Below, in pieces: positions 48,201-61,052 of a stretch of DNA of 64,000 nucleotides. Numbering within the stretch: the first letter of the stretch is position 1; each line of letters opens with the position of its first letter. Under the pieces are notes generated by a model. That model made no database searches. It was not told where the DNA came from and was given only the letters and a program-made list of their open reading frames with translations. Source of the stretch: Desmodesmus armatus (taxonomy: Eukaryota > Chlorophyta > Chlorophyceae > Sphaeropleales > Scenedesmaceae); the NCBI GenBank assembly GCA_007449985.2, contig VIIQ02000851.1:113622-177621 (forward strand), written 5' to 3'. Made by a program: the position numbers and the translations under genes.

Positions 48201-49745
48201 ACAAGGTGAAGTAGCAGATGAGGGTAAGGACAACACAAGTGTAAGGCGGGACAAGGGAGTGGTAGTGGTCAGGAAAACATGAGGTTGCAGGTGAGGGTGA
48301 CATGAATAGCTGACAGTCCCCAACATAAACCTGGCATTATGCTCATCCAACATGCATTCACACACAATGCCGGCAAAGAGACAGAAAGCAACCAACCCCT
48401 GTCTCCTGCGTCTGGTGAGTGTAGTCGACCCCTGGTAAAACCCCTGGTCAACAAGAAATAGTTGACAGTGACAGCTGCAGCATACCGCAGCACAACCCTC
48501 ACCCTCATGCAGTATCCAGTGAAGGTAGTTGACAGCTGCTGCATCCCAAAGCACAACACATTAGCCGCCACCATCAACGTCGTCACCCTCGTACCCTCCA
48601 TGCCCCATCTGACACAGCCACTCACCGCTACACACCCATATATGCACTCTTCAGATGACACAAACTACATCAACCTACTGTTTGTTCACGATGTTGACTA
48701 CTGCAACCCCCATCCCCACCCCCAAATCCACATCACTGGGGGCAGCCCATCCCTTCCTCACCCTCACGCAGTATCCAGTGAAGGTGGTTGACAGCTGCTG
48801 CATCCCAAAGCACAACACATTGGCCGCCACCATCACCGTCGTCACTCGCTTATCCTCCATCCCATCTGCCGCAGCCAGTAGCCCCCATACGATGCCGTCA
48901 TGCTGTTGCTGCCGGTGTAGCGAGTGCCTTGGAAAGATGCCAGGCTGGCACCTGCAGGGGCTGCTGCTGCTGTGGCTACAGCTGCTGCTGCTGCCAGCGC
49001 AGCCCTGGGGAACAGAGACGCGACTGCTGATGGTGATGCTGCTGGTGATGATGATGGTAGCAGTGGTGACGTTGGTGATGTTGCTCCTGCTGCTGCTGCT
49101 GCCCCAGCATCAGATGACGGTTGTGTTGTTGGCAGTTCCTGCAATGGGCCAGGAGCTGGGGGCAGTGGGGGGGGGGGTGGATTGGGAAAGCCAGGGGTTG
49201 GTTGAGGGTTGCAACTTGTGTGTGTGTGTGTGTGGGGGGGGGGGGGTGAAGGGTGGAGTGGGGCGGGGGGGGGCTTGTTGGTAGTGGGGGTGAGGAGGCA
49301 GGGGCAGGGGTGGTACATGCCAGATGCTGCACAGACAGAGAACCACACTGCTGCAGTTCATACAGCAGCCTAGCATGCTTTAGTGCCAAAGTGAAAACAC
49401 ACACACACACTTTACAAGCCTGTCGTCATGACATGCACTTGATGGTTGTATCTCATGTGCTTAACACACCAACATTTGCTTGCCCATTGCTGTATGCGTC
49501 AACGTCAGCGTCCCTCTCCCTCCCCCCCTCACCCGCCCCCACTGCATGCTCCTACCTGTTGTCAGCTCTGTCACGCGTCCCTGCAGCAGTATGCTCCACC
49601 TGCTAAGTGTGGCCAGGCGATCTTGCCTGCTGCTGCTGACCAACTGCTGCTGCAGCCAACCCAACCCTCCTGTTGACACCGACTGCTGCGCAAACACACC
49701 ATGCTGCTGCTGCTGCTGCTGGTCGTGGGGTTGCTGCTGTTGCTG
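45281..49745 (-). CDS. Rhomboid-family intramembrane serine protease
   Basis: Exons on the minus strand: an N-terminal exon ending 49556 (start unresolved, near 49745), 49155-48762, 47964-47884, 47370-47283, 47061-46996, 46538-46459, 46185-46109 and 45350-45281. The N-terminus is Gln/Ser/Ala-rich. TM1 is VTTVMVAANVLCFGMQ. Then come GEYWRLLTAAFVHGGLLHAG, NTFALWNIGRLVEPQLG, ITGNLLGYWMG, the active-site region VSMGSSS and CLCGLLGAYL, and the final AHLGGFVGG with the catalytic His. This order is diagnostic of rhomboids. The usual G-x-S-G reads GSSS across the 46996/46538 junction, keeping the Ser but changing the last Gly. Chloroplast or mitochondrial placement is possible. One missing base is needed near 48860, where the exon frame changes (WLRQMG to EDKRVTT). 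From 48762 on, phases agree through to the stop. The last intron holds a 152-bp tandem repeat. Confidence 0.82.
45391..45870. repeat. Tandem repeat of about 152 bp, three copies plus a partial, in the rhomboid last intron
   Basis: Copies start near 45391, 45546 and 45696, each running from CAGCTGGTAGCTGGCCACAT through CCGCCAAAGCTTCTTTCCCC and GGCTAGCTGCCGCATGCATG to CACATCACCAGCGGCATGAC. A partial copy follows to about 45870. Identity between copies is very high, so the expansion is recent. Confidence 0.9.
46600..46755. repeat. GTACA/GTGCA pentanucleotide array in a rhomboid intron
   Basis: About 150 bases of CAGTA/CAGTG five-base units with a few AAGTA variants. A related ACAGC array lies at 47070-47265. 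Confidence 0.85.
48470..48616 (-). repeat. Duplicate of the rhomboid TM1 exon
   Basis: It repeats the TM1-coding end of exon 49155-48762 (core TRVTTLMVAANVLCFGMQQL), including an AGG|GTGAGG donor and an upstream GTCAG acceptor. It lies in the next intron. The entry phase differs from the upstream copy, so the two could not simply substitute for each other. The copy at 48762 joins the N-terminal frame better and is taken as the working exon. Confidence 0.75.
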
Positions 49746-50414
49746 TTGGTGAGGGTGTGGGTGGTGTAGCTGCTGGCTGCTGTCTGCGTTTGGTGTGCTG
49801 GTGGGTTGCTGCTGCTGCTACTACTGGCCCGGAGTGTGCTTGGATATGCTGCTTGAAGATGCTGCTGGGCCACCGCACCCTGCGGCAAACATTGTGAGGT
49901 TGTTAGGGAAACTTGGTTGGTGTTTTCAGACACAACTGAGCTTCAATCTTAAGCCTGCGGGATGTATAGCCAGAGAGACCATGCATTGAGACACACACAT
50001 GTGTGCCAGCTCACCCATAGCGGCAGCAACCACCCAGACCCCTGTTTAGAGCACTGCTGCTGTTTGACAGCATCATGTGCAAACCCAAAGATCAAACAGT
50101 GACCAAGCAGGCCCGCTGTGGAGATGAATCTTTTCAAGAGGTGCAGCAGATCATGACAGACAATGACAGTCACCTTCCGACGCGGTCACAACAACGAGGC
50201 AACAACGGCGAAGCTCGATAACGTTTGCCAAGATACAACAACCGACTGCATCGCCATTGTCACTGCCTTCCCCTGCGCATGCTGGTATTGATCTTGCACA
50301 ACCATTACTCAGCACCAACGTCAGGCGTTAGCAACGTAGCTTAGAATGCAGATCAGACCACATGCAGGTCTCAAATAAGTGATCGTTGGTAGTTAGTACA
50401 GCGCAGCAGGAACG
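49746..50414. promoter_or_regulatory. Divergent region between rhomboid and TSG101
   Basis: It separates the poorly defined 5' end of the minus-strand rhomboid gene from the TSG101 ATG at 50415. No conserved coding sequence or named motif was found. It may hold the first rhomboid exon as well as both promoters. Confidence 0.35.
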
Positions 50415-53400
50415 ATGAAGGGTGGGCAGGCTCTAGAGTACCTCAGTCCGGTGCTGTCTCAGCGAGGGCCCAGGCCGTGCCTTACGAGGAGAGCGCGAAA
50501 TGGAAGATCTCGAGAGCATCGTTCGGAGCTGCTGAAGGTGCGTTCGCAACCAGGGTGGCTCACAGTGTCTGGACCAGGTTCTGCGTAGTTGCATGGTAGC
50601 GGGGACACAAACCCATAGCTGCACCTTGCTCTCAGCAGCCGCCTGCAATCTTGCATAGATGTCTCCAAGGATACAGCACTCAACAATAGTATGGCTACAT
50701 GTTTCTTACTGTAGCCTGGGCTCAAGGGTTGTTGACAGCGCCTTAGGTGGAGTCAATTCACAACGCAGCGCTACCGCCCTGCATATGCCTATCGTGTGCC
50801 CCTTGCAGATGTCCCGCACCTGAAAGGTTGAGGTCAGCGAGTTCCATGCCAATAACGGCAGGTGTGTGTTGTTATGCAGCTGCCGCCATGGCGCCCACAT
50901 ACCTGATCGCCATGGTCCTTCTGACCTGAGCTCAACAGCATTCCGACAGCAGTAGCTGGCTGCGCTTCTGATGCTTGGTTATTAGGTGGCAGCGTCGTCT
51001 GTCACTTGGCAGCAGTATGTCAGATGTATGCTGTTCCCGGCTCAGTGGCAGTCCCTTACGTTGTGTTTTGTATGGTGTGTATCGTTTGTATCTGTGCTGG
51101 CAGGATTCTCAACCTGCTCAAGCAGAGGGCACCATCCCAATGCACTACCAGGTGTGTGTCGGTACTGGTAATAGAGATAGGTTCTGCTTTGTTGCATACA
51201 GCAGCGCCTCACATTGAAGGCCAAGGCGGGAAGGGACGCATAGCCACAGCAGCACCTCTGTCTGTGTGGAGGGCAGCAGCTGATGCATTGGTGCTGGCAG
51301 CTTAGGAGACAGGGTTCTGCGCAGCGCAGCACAGCATCGTGTTTTGTGTCCAGGGTTGCCTGGGTCATGGGGTGGCTCCACACAGGCGTGCACTCACCCT
51401 GCAGCTCCCTCGCCGTGCTCTTGCTGGCAGAGCCTCTCCACTTATATGATGGTCGCAGCATGTGCAGTTAACCACGTGGGCTAGCAGTAGCAGGGGATGT
51501 CTGATATCCTTCCTCCCACATCACTCCATCCCTCCCTTCAGGGTGCAAGTACAACATTCCATCCTGATGTGGCTACCAGAGCGCTACCCCCACCAAGCAC
51601 CCTGTGTACGTCACACCCACCAGCAACAGATCGTCAAGATCGGTCACTCTTTCGTTGACCCCTCAGGCTTCGTTCGCAGCCCCTACATCTCCCACTGGAT
51701 GCCAAACCTGACCTATCCAGCAGTGCAAGGAGATGTCGATGCTGTCGGTGCTGAACCTCCACTGTACACAAAGCCCCCCGGGTATGTCCCTTCCCCGGGG
51801 GTTGGGCAGATACCAGGGGCCGGGCCGGGTAGACAGGAAAACCCCCAGCAGCAGCAGCAACCCTTACGCAGCTTACGGGCAGCAACAGCAGCAGGTGACG
51901 CCGGGCAGCAGCTGCCGCGGCAGGGCAGCAGCCAGCAGCAGCCGGCAGCAGCGCAGGCAGGCGGGTTCTTCACCAGGCCTCCTGCGGACCCAGTGCTTGC
52001 GGGACATAACTTATGGGTGTGGGGCGTATGCGGCAGCGGGCAGGCAGCAGCGGCAGCAGGCGCCTGACAGCCCGGGAGGGGCGGCGGCTGCGGCTGCGGC
52101 GGCTGCGGCGGCTTGTCAGCGGCCGCCGTCGCCGTATGGTGCTGGGCCCCCTCCTGACCCGAAGCAGCAGCAGGTGGATGGACTGAAGCAGCGCTTCCAG
52201 GTGGGTGTTGGTGGCTTTTGGGCATCAGTTGGTGTGGTGGGTGGGTGGGAGGGTGGTGAGTAGTTGGGGCCAGCTGCGGCGGTTCACCCTTTGGGCGTAT
52301 GTTGTTGACGCAAGTGCGTAGAAATTGTGATCCTGGTGAAGATGAAGAAGCCTTCGACCAGGGGCCATGGACAACCTGCTGAGCCCTTTGTTTGTGCAGG
52401 TTGTCGGCAGCATGCGTGCTGGATCACTGTCACACTCGCACACCTTATCTTTTGTGTCCATGTTCTCCCTGTGTGTCATCATTCCTGTGTTGTCCCCACA
52501 GGGCCTGGCCTCCCGGGCGCTAGCTGGGCGGTTGCAGGCTGGTCTAGAGGCGTACAACAGGCATGCCACTGAGGAGATGGACTCACTGCTGGAGGTGCAG
52601 CGCAACCTGATGGCACGAGAGAGGCAGCTGCAGGGACTGGTGAGCGGGGAGCCAAGTGTGATAGAGGTTGTCGGTAGTGAAGCTGGCATCGAACTTCAGC
52701 ATGTATCTCCGTCACTCCCTTTGATGCTCGGCAGCTGTGGCTCAGGCGTGTGTGTGCTGTACAACAGCCCACACCCTTGTGATGTTGGTGGCACGCAGGC
52801 AGCAGCACAAGATATCTTGCTGCAGCCAGCTGCGGTTTGGGCACTGCAGCTGGCCTTGGGTGGGAGGAGGGTGATGAGAGGGCGTGTTGCAGGCAACGGA
52901 TGCTAGCAGCCCTGAACAGGTCATGGCTGTGAGCTGGTGCCATGCGTACAACTGCATGCCTGAACTGCTACATGCAGCATGTGGGATCCATTATCAGTGC
53001 AACAAGCACTCGTAGTCGGGTGCTCACATTGGATTGGACCAAAAGTGTTCGTTGCATTATTGGACAAGGACCAACTGCATAAGCTGCTTTGTGCCTACTT
53101 GCCCACACAGGTGTCATAATCCAGCAGGAGCGCCAGGGCACTGAGGGGTTGGTGGCAGGGCTTGGCAAGCAGTCTGGTGCGCTGGAGGCGTGGCTAGCCA
53201 GCCATGAGTGGAAGGCTGATGCAGTGGCTGCTGCACTGGCCAAGGGCAGCAGCGAGGCAGGGGCACTGGACATTAACAAGGTCATAGTGCCTGCAGGTGA
53301 GGGGGGGGGGGGGGGGGGCTGCAGTGGCTGTTGGTGTGATTGCATGGACCAGTCAAGGGGTGGAATGACGGTGTATCACGCATATAGCGCTTGCAGGTGA

Positions 53401-54272
53401 AAAGGGGGGTGGGGCGACCGCAGCTGCTGTTGGTGCAGCACTGAAGCGCAAGACATAGTCATGTATTTGTGGCCTGAAGAACAGGGAAGATAACTGCCTG
53501 CAAGTGCAGCTGCTGTTGGCGGTGGTGATGCATGTGTTGTAAGGGCCGCTTCACCGACCGCTGCGTCTGCAGCGACTCAGGTCAACACAAGATGGCAGGA
53601 AGCAACAGGACTTGGAGGAAATGGCTGGGTCTTTGGTTTTTGCAAGTGGTCTTCACCACTGTGCGTGGGATGGCTGTGGTGTTTCCGTGCTGTGCTGTGC
53701 TTGGCGGCCTGACATTTGTGCTGTGTGCTGTGCTGTGCTGTGCTCAGATGACCTGGGCCGCCAGGCCATGATGGCCAGGGAGGACCTTGCTGTTGAGGAC
53801 TGCCTGCTGGTGCTTGAGAAGGCACTGCTGCAGGGCAAAGCTCACTGCAGAGGTACATGAAGCAGGTGCGGACCCAGGTTTTTAAAATCTACAGTGTAGA
53901 GGGGCAAGTACCTTGGGTTGATCACAGTGGGTGTGGCAAGCCCCGGAGGCTCTGCACTGCTCATGCTGCAGGTGTGAGCACTGACCATGGAAAATGCATC
54001 GACAGATGGACAGCAGCTGAGCTTCCCACAGGCCAACATATGCAAGCTCCCCCGTGCATGAGTGTGGCAGCAGGCTTTCAGCATGCTGGTGAGCATCTCT
54101 GTGGTATTCAGTCTTTCAGGGCGTCCTCTTTTGGTTGTTGTGTGCTGTTGCTGCAGGTCGTCTGCTGTGCCGGCGTCAGTTCCTGGCTCGTGCCCTTGGC
54201 CTCAAGGTGGCACAGGCACAGCGCCAGCAGCAGCGGGTGTCGGCGGCCAGCTCATCACAGCAGCACAGCTAG
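50415..54272 (+). CDS. ESCRT-I subunit TSG101/VPS23 (ELC) homolog
   Basis: Confident exon pieces: 50415-50537, 51104-51151, 51542-52200, 52502-52639, 53111-53296, 53748-53860 and 54157-54272. The UEV domain shows YLSPVLSQRGP, VPYEESAKWKI, EGTIPMHYQ, YNIP, WLPERYPHQAP and FVDPSGFVRSPYISHW. A Gln/Ala/Pro-rich linker follows, then a coiled coil (TEEMDSLLEVQRNLMARE) and the steadiness box (EDLAVEDCLLVLEKAL, then LLCRRQFLARALGLKV). UEV domains bind ubiquitin and P(S/T)AP motifs; the protein sorts ubiquitinated membrane cargo into endosomal vesicles with VPS28 and VPS37. The motifs fall in different frames within exon 1, exon 51104-51151 and at the start of exon 51542-52200, so several single-base indels are required. 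The linker also changes frame. Either the assembly has errors here or this copy is a young pseudogene; conservation of the residues favours errors. One exon covering the UEV middle was not found. Confidence 0.82.
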
Positions 54273-55643
54273 CAGCAGCAGCAGAGCAGCCCATACACCA
54301 TGACGCATGGGGACACTGGACGCACCGGTAGCAAGCTATGCCGATCATGTCACTCCCCAGACTTGGTGGCGTATAAATTTGCAGCTGGCCTTGACTGTTT
54401 TGACGTGGCCAGTTCAAGTACGACATGTATGCATCTGCATTAAGCGCCCCAGCTTCCGCGTTGTACGGGGACGCCTGTTTGGTGCAGGTGGCAGGAGGGT
54501 GTGTAGAATGTACTTGCATCTGCATTGTGCGACACAGCTAGTAATCATCTGGGCCACCTGTTGGTAAGGCTGGCAGGAGGGTGCTGCATAAGGTTGGCTC
54601 TGCTATGGTGTGTCCTTGCATCATCAAGCTGTAGATGTTGTTGGGCCGGTAATGTTGGAAAGTTGCGGTGAGGTCTCTTGTGTGATACCGTCTTTGGCAG
54701 TGATGGGTATGCAAGATGTCCGGGTGCAACAAGTGCTGGCGGCATTTTTGTCCCCACAAAGAGCAGCATGCTGCTGTCAAGTTTTCCCACTGTTCAGTTG
54801 CCCATGCACAACTGATCAGCAGAGAGGAAGGTTGTCACTGTAGGCCACAAGACTCTAGACTCAGCAGCAACTTGCCGAACGGCTCGTCACAACGTTCCAC
54901 AGCCCGAACTGAGGCAGCATGTACAGGCACACATTCGTTAACCTACTACTAGCAGTACAAGTTGGCAGTAGCTTGGTGCATGATGACCGCGCAGTGTCGG
55001 CAGCCTGTTGTGGGCAGACCAACCCTGCATGTTGCATGCAAGTAGCCTGGCCAAAGGCAGTACACCCATGTCCTACACACCCACTGTACCTCAGCGGTGA
55101 CTATCACTGTTATAACACTGGCCAACTTCAAAACATACAGCAACACCATGACACCTCTGCTGTTACAATGCCCTGCCTAGCCGCTAGATCCAGCCGTCAG
55201 ATGATGACAGCAGGCAGGCCAAAGTCAGACTACAAGCCAATGTGTGGGGGGCGAAGCAATGAGGTGTACCATGCAATTGTACCTGCAAATACGCTGCTGG
55301 ATTTCTGCATGGCCCAACATGCTGTTAAAACCACTGCAGCTCTGGCACCTGCCTGGCTTGAGGACACATCTACCTTCACCTGCCCTGCTCAAAAAGCCTA
55401 TGAACAATGGGTATCAGCTGGCTACAACTGATCTAGCAACCTATACCCGTTGGACTCTGCACCAACACAGACCAGACCCTGGTCAACGTCACTCACACTC
55501 ACGCTGCCTCACACTCCCCCAACACCCTGCCAGCGAAATCAAAGTCATCCCACACCTCCCAACAAGCCTCCCAAAAACACCATACCTACAGCTGCATCTG
55601 AACCTGTAGCTATCACACCCAGCGCACCACCCGCCCCGACCCA
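54273..55643. other. Convergent intergenic region, no gene seen
   Basis: 3' ends of TSG101 (+) and the RING-WD40 gene (-). A TTACA at 55163-55167 is a possible minus-strand TGTAA signal for the latter. No other structure noticed. Confidence 0.45.
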
Positions 55644-58600
55644 TCAGCTGGCATAGTGGTAAATCTTCAGCTGCCGCTCGCTCATTACCCCAAGCAGTGT
55701 CGTACTGAAGGCAGGGGCAGAACCCCCTGCAAGCTGCAGCACAGGCGACGACATCGCCCGCCACGGCTGCTGCTGCGCCAGGGGTGCCCCGCTGCTGCAT
55801 CCCCACAGCCGGGGCTCACAGGAGGCCTCGTCAGCAGACGCAAACAGCAGCTGCTCGCCCGGGAGGTCAGGCAGCGGCGGCATGAAGCAGCCGTGAGTGA
55901 TCTGGTGCGAGCTGGTGTGGCCGGTCAGGCGCAGGGTACTGGAAAGCAGCTGCTGCCGGCCGGCAGCAACCGCACTCGCAACGCTGTTAGGCTGCGCTAC
56001 CCGGGGATTGCAGTCGTAGCCACTGCCGCTGACAAGCCGCCTACTGATGCTGCTGCTGCTGCTGTTTTCTCCCTGCTCCTCTGCAGGTACAGGAGCCAGC
56101 CTTGCCAGCCAGTGGGCAGGCTCAACGTTGCTGCTGCTGCCTGCAGGCCCCATCGGCCGCCTGAAGGAAACTGCCACACGATCCTTATCTGCCAGGGCCA
56201 GGCCCTCACACTGGCCCCCGTGCCAGCTGGAGGGCAGCAGCAGCTGGAAGCTGTTGGGCTGTGCTGGGCTCCAGCAGTACACGCCCGCTGCAGGACAGCA
56301 AGCCAAGCAGCAGCGGGGGACGGTGGCAGCAACAGCAGCAGCAACAGCGGCAGCAACAGCAGGATGCTCAGGCTGCAGGCATCATAACAAGAGCATGTCC
56401 ACTGAAACCACCCACCACTTGCTTCATATCAAACTTTTTGAGTCTGACAATTGGCCATAATGCCGGGCACACAAAGCAGCAGCTTGCAGACAACCCAGGG
56501 GCAACGCAACAACAAACCCACACACTGCGGGGCAACGCCCTGGCTTCTCGTACTAGCGTCACTGTTCGACTATCCTTGTACGACAGATTCTAGTGAGCAT
56601 GTATGAGTGCGCATGCAGGAGTGCGCATGCACTCCCTCTGCTGTCACACCCTGCTGTGCTCCCTACCTGGGCATGCCATGAGTGCCTCTGGCACCACCCT
56701 GTCCTGCTGCTGCTGCTCCATGTAACCCCCGCCTGCCCCCAGCCCTCCTCCAGCATCACTAGGCTGCTTCATATCAGTACTAGTTCAGTAGGGATGATGA
56801 ATGGGAACAATCCCGGCACACAAAGCAGCAGCTTGCAGACAACCAGGGACAACAAATCAACACACATCCCCTGCTGTGCTCCCTACCTGGGCATGCCATG
56901 AGTGCCTCTGGCATCACCCTGTCCTCCTGATGCTCCATGTAGCCCCCCGCCTGCCCCCAGCCCTCCTCCAGCATCACTAGGCTGTGCCACGGCTGACTCG
57001 GTGGAGCAACACCCCCTGCCCCTCCCGCCGCTGCTGCTACTGGCCTAGCCCAAGGCTGCTGCTGTTTCCCGCTGCTGCTGCTGCCCCAGCGGCCCAGCTG
57101 CTGCCGCTGTTGGGTGTGCCGGTGACCAGCAGCAGTGCCCGGCTGCCGGTCATGCGGAGGTCCACTAAGGCCAGGCGGCCCTTGTCGAGGCCCAACAGCA
57201 GCTGCTGCTGGCTGCTGCGGCTCCAGGCAACTGACCACACAGGGCCTGGGTGGGTATCCTGCAAGCACCAACAAGAAGAGAGGCAAGGCAACACGGTGTT
57301 GGGCAACAAACATGGGGTGAACTGGCTATAGGGCAACCTTGGATGTGCACCAAGAGCATGTGTTGCCAAGCCGACTGCTTCTTGCTGAGCTGCGGAAGCA
57401 AAATGCACAGCACTTGGGCACTATACTGGAGACACCCTGACGGCAGCATGATGGCACAGACACGTACGTTGCAATGATGTTGTTGGTGCAGGGCTTGGCA
57501 ATGATGAGGCCGGCCTTGTCAGTGGCCACAGCCATGAGGCCACTCCCACTGCTGCTGCCAGCTGCCAAGGGCTGCCGAGCCAGGCACCTCACTGCCCCTG
57601 CGCCCGCTGGGAGCGATACATAGGCCGGGGACCCAGGGGCAAGCATACTGACCTGCACACAGCACAGCACAGCAGGTCCATGGCGCCAGCAGTTGCATGA
57701 ACTGATACCTGTGTGCACCTGCGTCATTGTGGGCTGTGTTAGCAAGGTGATGCGTGGTTGCTTGTCTGTAACATACCCCCAGGTCTGCAATTACCCAGCA
57801 GCACGCTGACATGTGCGACATGCTGGCGCCTGTGGACACCTCAGCATTTGTCCATTCCTGCAGCACCAACCTCATGCAACGCGCTCCTTTGCAGACTGTT
57901 GCTTCACACTATACCGCGTCAGCAGCAGTATGCTTCGCCTGCTGGATTCAGACTATAGTACATGCTGCTGTGCCTATCGAACGCAATCACCGCAATTCCC
58001 CACACGGCCACATTGCCAGCCTGGCAGTGCTCACCCGCCTCAGCCTGGAGCAGCTGTTGGGTCCACCACCCAGGGGTCCCTCAGCCACCACCAGCAGCGC
58101 CCCCTCCACATCCAGGTCAAAGGCCCTGCTGCCCGCCAGCTCATACTCCTGAAGCAGCTCAAAGCTGCCAGGCATCTGCACACACTGCTGCTGCACCTGC
58201 TGCTGCTGCTGCTGCTGTGCGTGCTGCTGCGGCGGCCAACACTGCTGCTGCGTCTGCACACCCTGCTGCTGCACGTGCTGCGCCGGCTGCTGTGGCCAAC
58301 ACTGCTGCTGCTGCGCGTCCGCTGCTGGGCCAAGACACAGCCTGCTGTGTTGTCTGCTGCACCTGCTGTGTCTGCTGGGGCCAGGAGCTACTGCTGGCTG
58401 CTGGGTCGGCTGCCCTTTCAAGCGCGTGCAAGGCCAGCTGCACAACCTGTCGCTGGACACCACCACTGCCAGCTGCACTGCTGCTGCCTGGAGGGCAAAG
58501 TATGCTGCCCGATGCCGGCTGCTGCTGCACCGCCTGCCCTGCCCTGGCTTCAGCTGCAGCGGCAGCTGCCAACGCCGGCGGCAAGCTGCTTCTGCCGCCA

Positions 58601-61052
58601 GAGCTTATCCCCACCCCTGCTGCTGTTAGTCCTGCTGCCCCTGCCCTTCCAGCAGCATCCGTTGCCCGGCTCTCCAGCAAGCTGCGCTTTGCGCTGCGCA
58701 GGTGGTTCACTGCGGCTGTGAGGACGTTGCGCTGGCTGGGCTGGGGCAGCGGCAGCTGCACCGGCCGCCTGCTGAGGTCCTGCAGGATGCTGGCCCCAAA
58801 GTACGCAGGCGTGTTGGGGTGAGTCACCACTGCTGTCACTTCCTGGTCGCTCAGCTGGCCGCCGTTCAGCATCCGCAGTACTAAGCTAGTCCAAGGGTCG
58901 TTTGGCAAGCCACTTGACATGATGATGGAGGAGTCTGGGAGCACTGTGAACAGCCGCTGCTGCTGCGGGGGCGGCCCCGGCGGCGGCGGAGGGTACTGCT
59001 GTTGCTGCAGATGTGGCGGTGGCGGCCCAGGGTAGCCGACAAGCACTGGTGGAAGTGTTTGCCGCCTGCGCTGCATGGCCAGCTCTGCTTGCATGCGCTG
59101 CACAAGACGGAAGACGTCACGTCAGGCAGCAGGTGGCAGACGCAGGTTGGAAAACCACTCCAGCACAGGTGTACGCGAAAGGAAGGAGCCATGCCATCGG
59201 CCAATGCATACTGCTGCTCGTGGTGATGCTGGTGGCGGCAATCTTTACTGCTGCACTCACCGAGCTGACCATGCAGGCCCGCACAGCGTAACCGTAATAT
59301 CAGCCACTCTGACCACTGCTAGCAGAACCCAACATCACACCACACAACCACGTTTCCAAGTAGTGCCGGCACTAGGCTGACCTAACAACACGTCAGGCTT
59401 GCACTGCATGGCAGCTTCACGCGCACCTGCAGCTCCAGCTGCAGCTGCTGTGCTCGCATGCGCTCCTGGGCAGCCTTCTGCTCTGCCTGCTGCAGCTGCT
59501 GCTCCAGCTCCGCCGATGCGCTGCCTCTGCCTGCAGCCACTTTCTTGGGCAGGTTGAACAGTGCTGTGATGTCCCTGACCCGAGACCTGCGGAGAGTTGG
59601 GACAAGTGATTGAGGGCAGCAGGAAGTTGACATTGGCATCAGTGGGTGGGTACAGTTGCCTGATGATCAGGGTGCGAGGTGTGCATGTGGTCAGGCAGCA
59701 GGCTTGGCAGCAGGATAATGCCATGGCTGGCACAACCACGGCTGACAGCACATGCTCGAAGCAAGGGCTAAGTCTCCTCACTGTCAGTGAGCACTGATGC
59801 CCCAAGTTGGCACGGCAGACAACAGCCGGACCAGAATCAGTAAGACGAGGCTGAAGACAACATCTCCCCAGCCTATACTGTAGATGCATCTGTTGGTGGG
59901 TGGCAGGGCGGCAACTGCACCACACTGTGTGGCGCGTGCACTCACGATTTGTTGCACTGGGGGCATCGGGACTTCTCCTTGAGCCAGCGCCTGATGCAGG
60001 CCTCGCCAAAGATGTGCCCACACTTCAGCGTTGCCGGCCTGTGCCCGCCCTGCTCAGACATCAACTCCTGCACAGCATGGCAGGCATGGCAGCAATCGCC
60101 CCAGCACAGCAAGTGCTGTGTAAGCTCCCCGCCACCAACACGTGCAGCTTTGCATGGCACAGCGCACCATGGCACAGCACAGCTATTGCACCCCTGCCAC
60201 CCATGCAGCATGGCTGTTGCTGACTGTCTGTGAGTAACGGTTTGACATCCAAAAGGTCATTGTGAAGCTGAATGAGGTACTGCACATGCTGGTGTGTAGC
60301 TGCAGCTACTGCTGCACTGATGGGGAGGTGGGAGCTTGTACACACAAAAGGCAGGCGCAAACATTGCAAAGTGCTGCCCATAGTTTTCCTTGTGGGCTCC
60401 AACAAACACTGCTGTTATCCTACCATGCAGATGATGCAGCCGCTGCCAGAGTCATCCTCTTCAGAGTCTGAGGCCCCAGCAGCACCGCCTGCAGCAGCTG
60501 CCTTGTCTGGGGAGGCCTGCTTGGGTGCCTGCCTGCCTGGGGAGCCAGCTGCTGGTGCCCCTGCCGCTGCTGCTGGTTGTGCTGGTGGTGCGAGGGCTGC
60601 TTCTGGTGGTGGTGGTGGTGGTGGTGCAACCACCGTGCCAGGCACTGCAGGGCATGCATGTTGCAAGAGGTGGAAGGGATCAGCACCGGGCATCAGGGCT
60701 GTCATCGTCCAACAACCTTTTGAACGTTGGATACCACATCCTGGTAAGACAGCGCTGCCACGGCTGACAGTACAGTGGAAAAAAACAACTCCAGCATGTT
60801 GACCATTCCATATCAAGAACAACAGTGCATGTCATCCTGCTGCTGCTATGCCTTCTCACCAGGTGAAGTGTCACTGATGTGCACCACCTCCACCTCCACG
60901 TCCTGCTGTGCTGGATGCTGTTGGCCTGCATGGGCAGCCCCGCTGCTGCCCGCCACGTAGCCATCATCATCTTCATCATCATCACTTATGACACTAATGA
61001 CTTGGTGGTTGTCAGCAGGCTCTGTCCTTCTTCTCCTGCGCTGCCTTGCCAT
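55644..61052 (-). CDS. RFWD3-like RING-WD40 E3 ubiquitin ligase with SUMO-interacting-type motifs
   Basis: Exons on the minus strand: 61052-60860, 60644-60424, 60067-59946, 59586-59427, 59097-58035, 57652-57464, a piece from 57258 to about 56886, and 56287-55644. Early phases agree exactly. The N-terminus is basic (MARQRRRRR), then hydrophobic-acidic VISVISDDDEDDD and VEVVHISDTS. The C3HC4 RING spans two exons: CIIC in the second, and LKCGHIFGEACIRRW, CPQCNK in the third. A coiled coil follows (RVRDITALFNLPKK, then Glu/Gln-rich helix), as in RFWD3. WD40 pieces include FELLQEYELAGSRAFDLDVEG, LMAVATDKAGLIIAK, GPVWSVAWSRSSQQQLLLG and the C-terminal LLGVMSERQLKIYHY. Animal RFWD3 ubiquitinates RPA and RAD51 in DNA repair; that role is by homology. 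Two frame changes occur in CAG-rich stretches (near 58300 and 57060). Confidence 0.8.
56640..56775 (-). repeat. Duplicate of an RFWD3-like exon end
   Basis: It repeats 56868-57000 (core MLEEGWGQAG, with CCA-G|GTAGGG donor) inside the following intron, about 230 bp downstream in gene orientation. It differs by a CTG expansion that breaks the frame. Confidence 0.75.
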
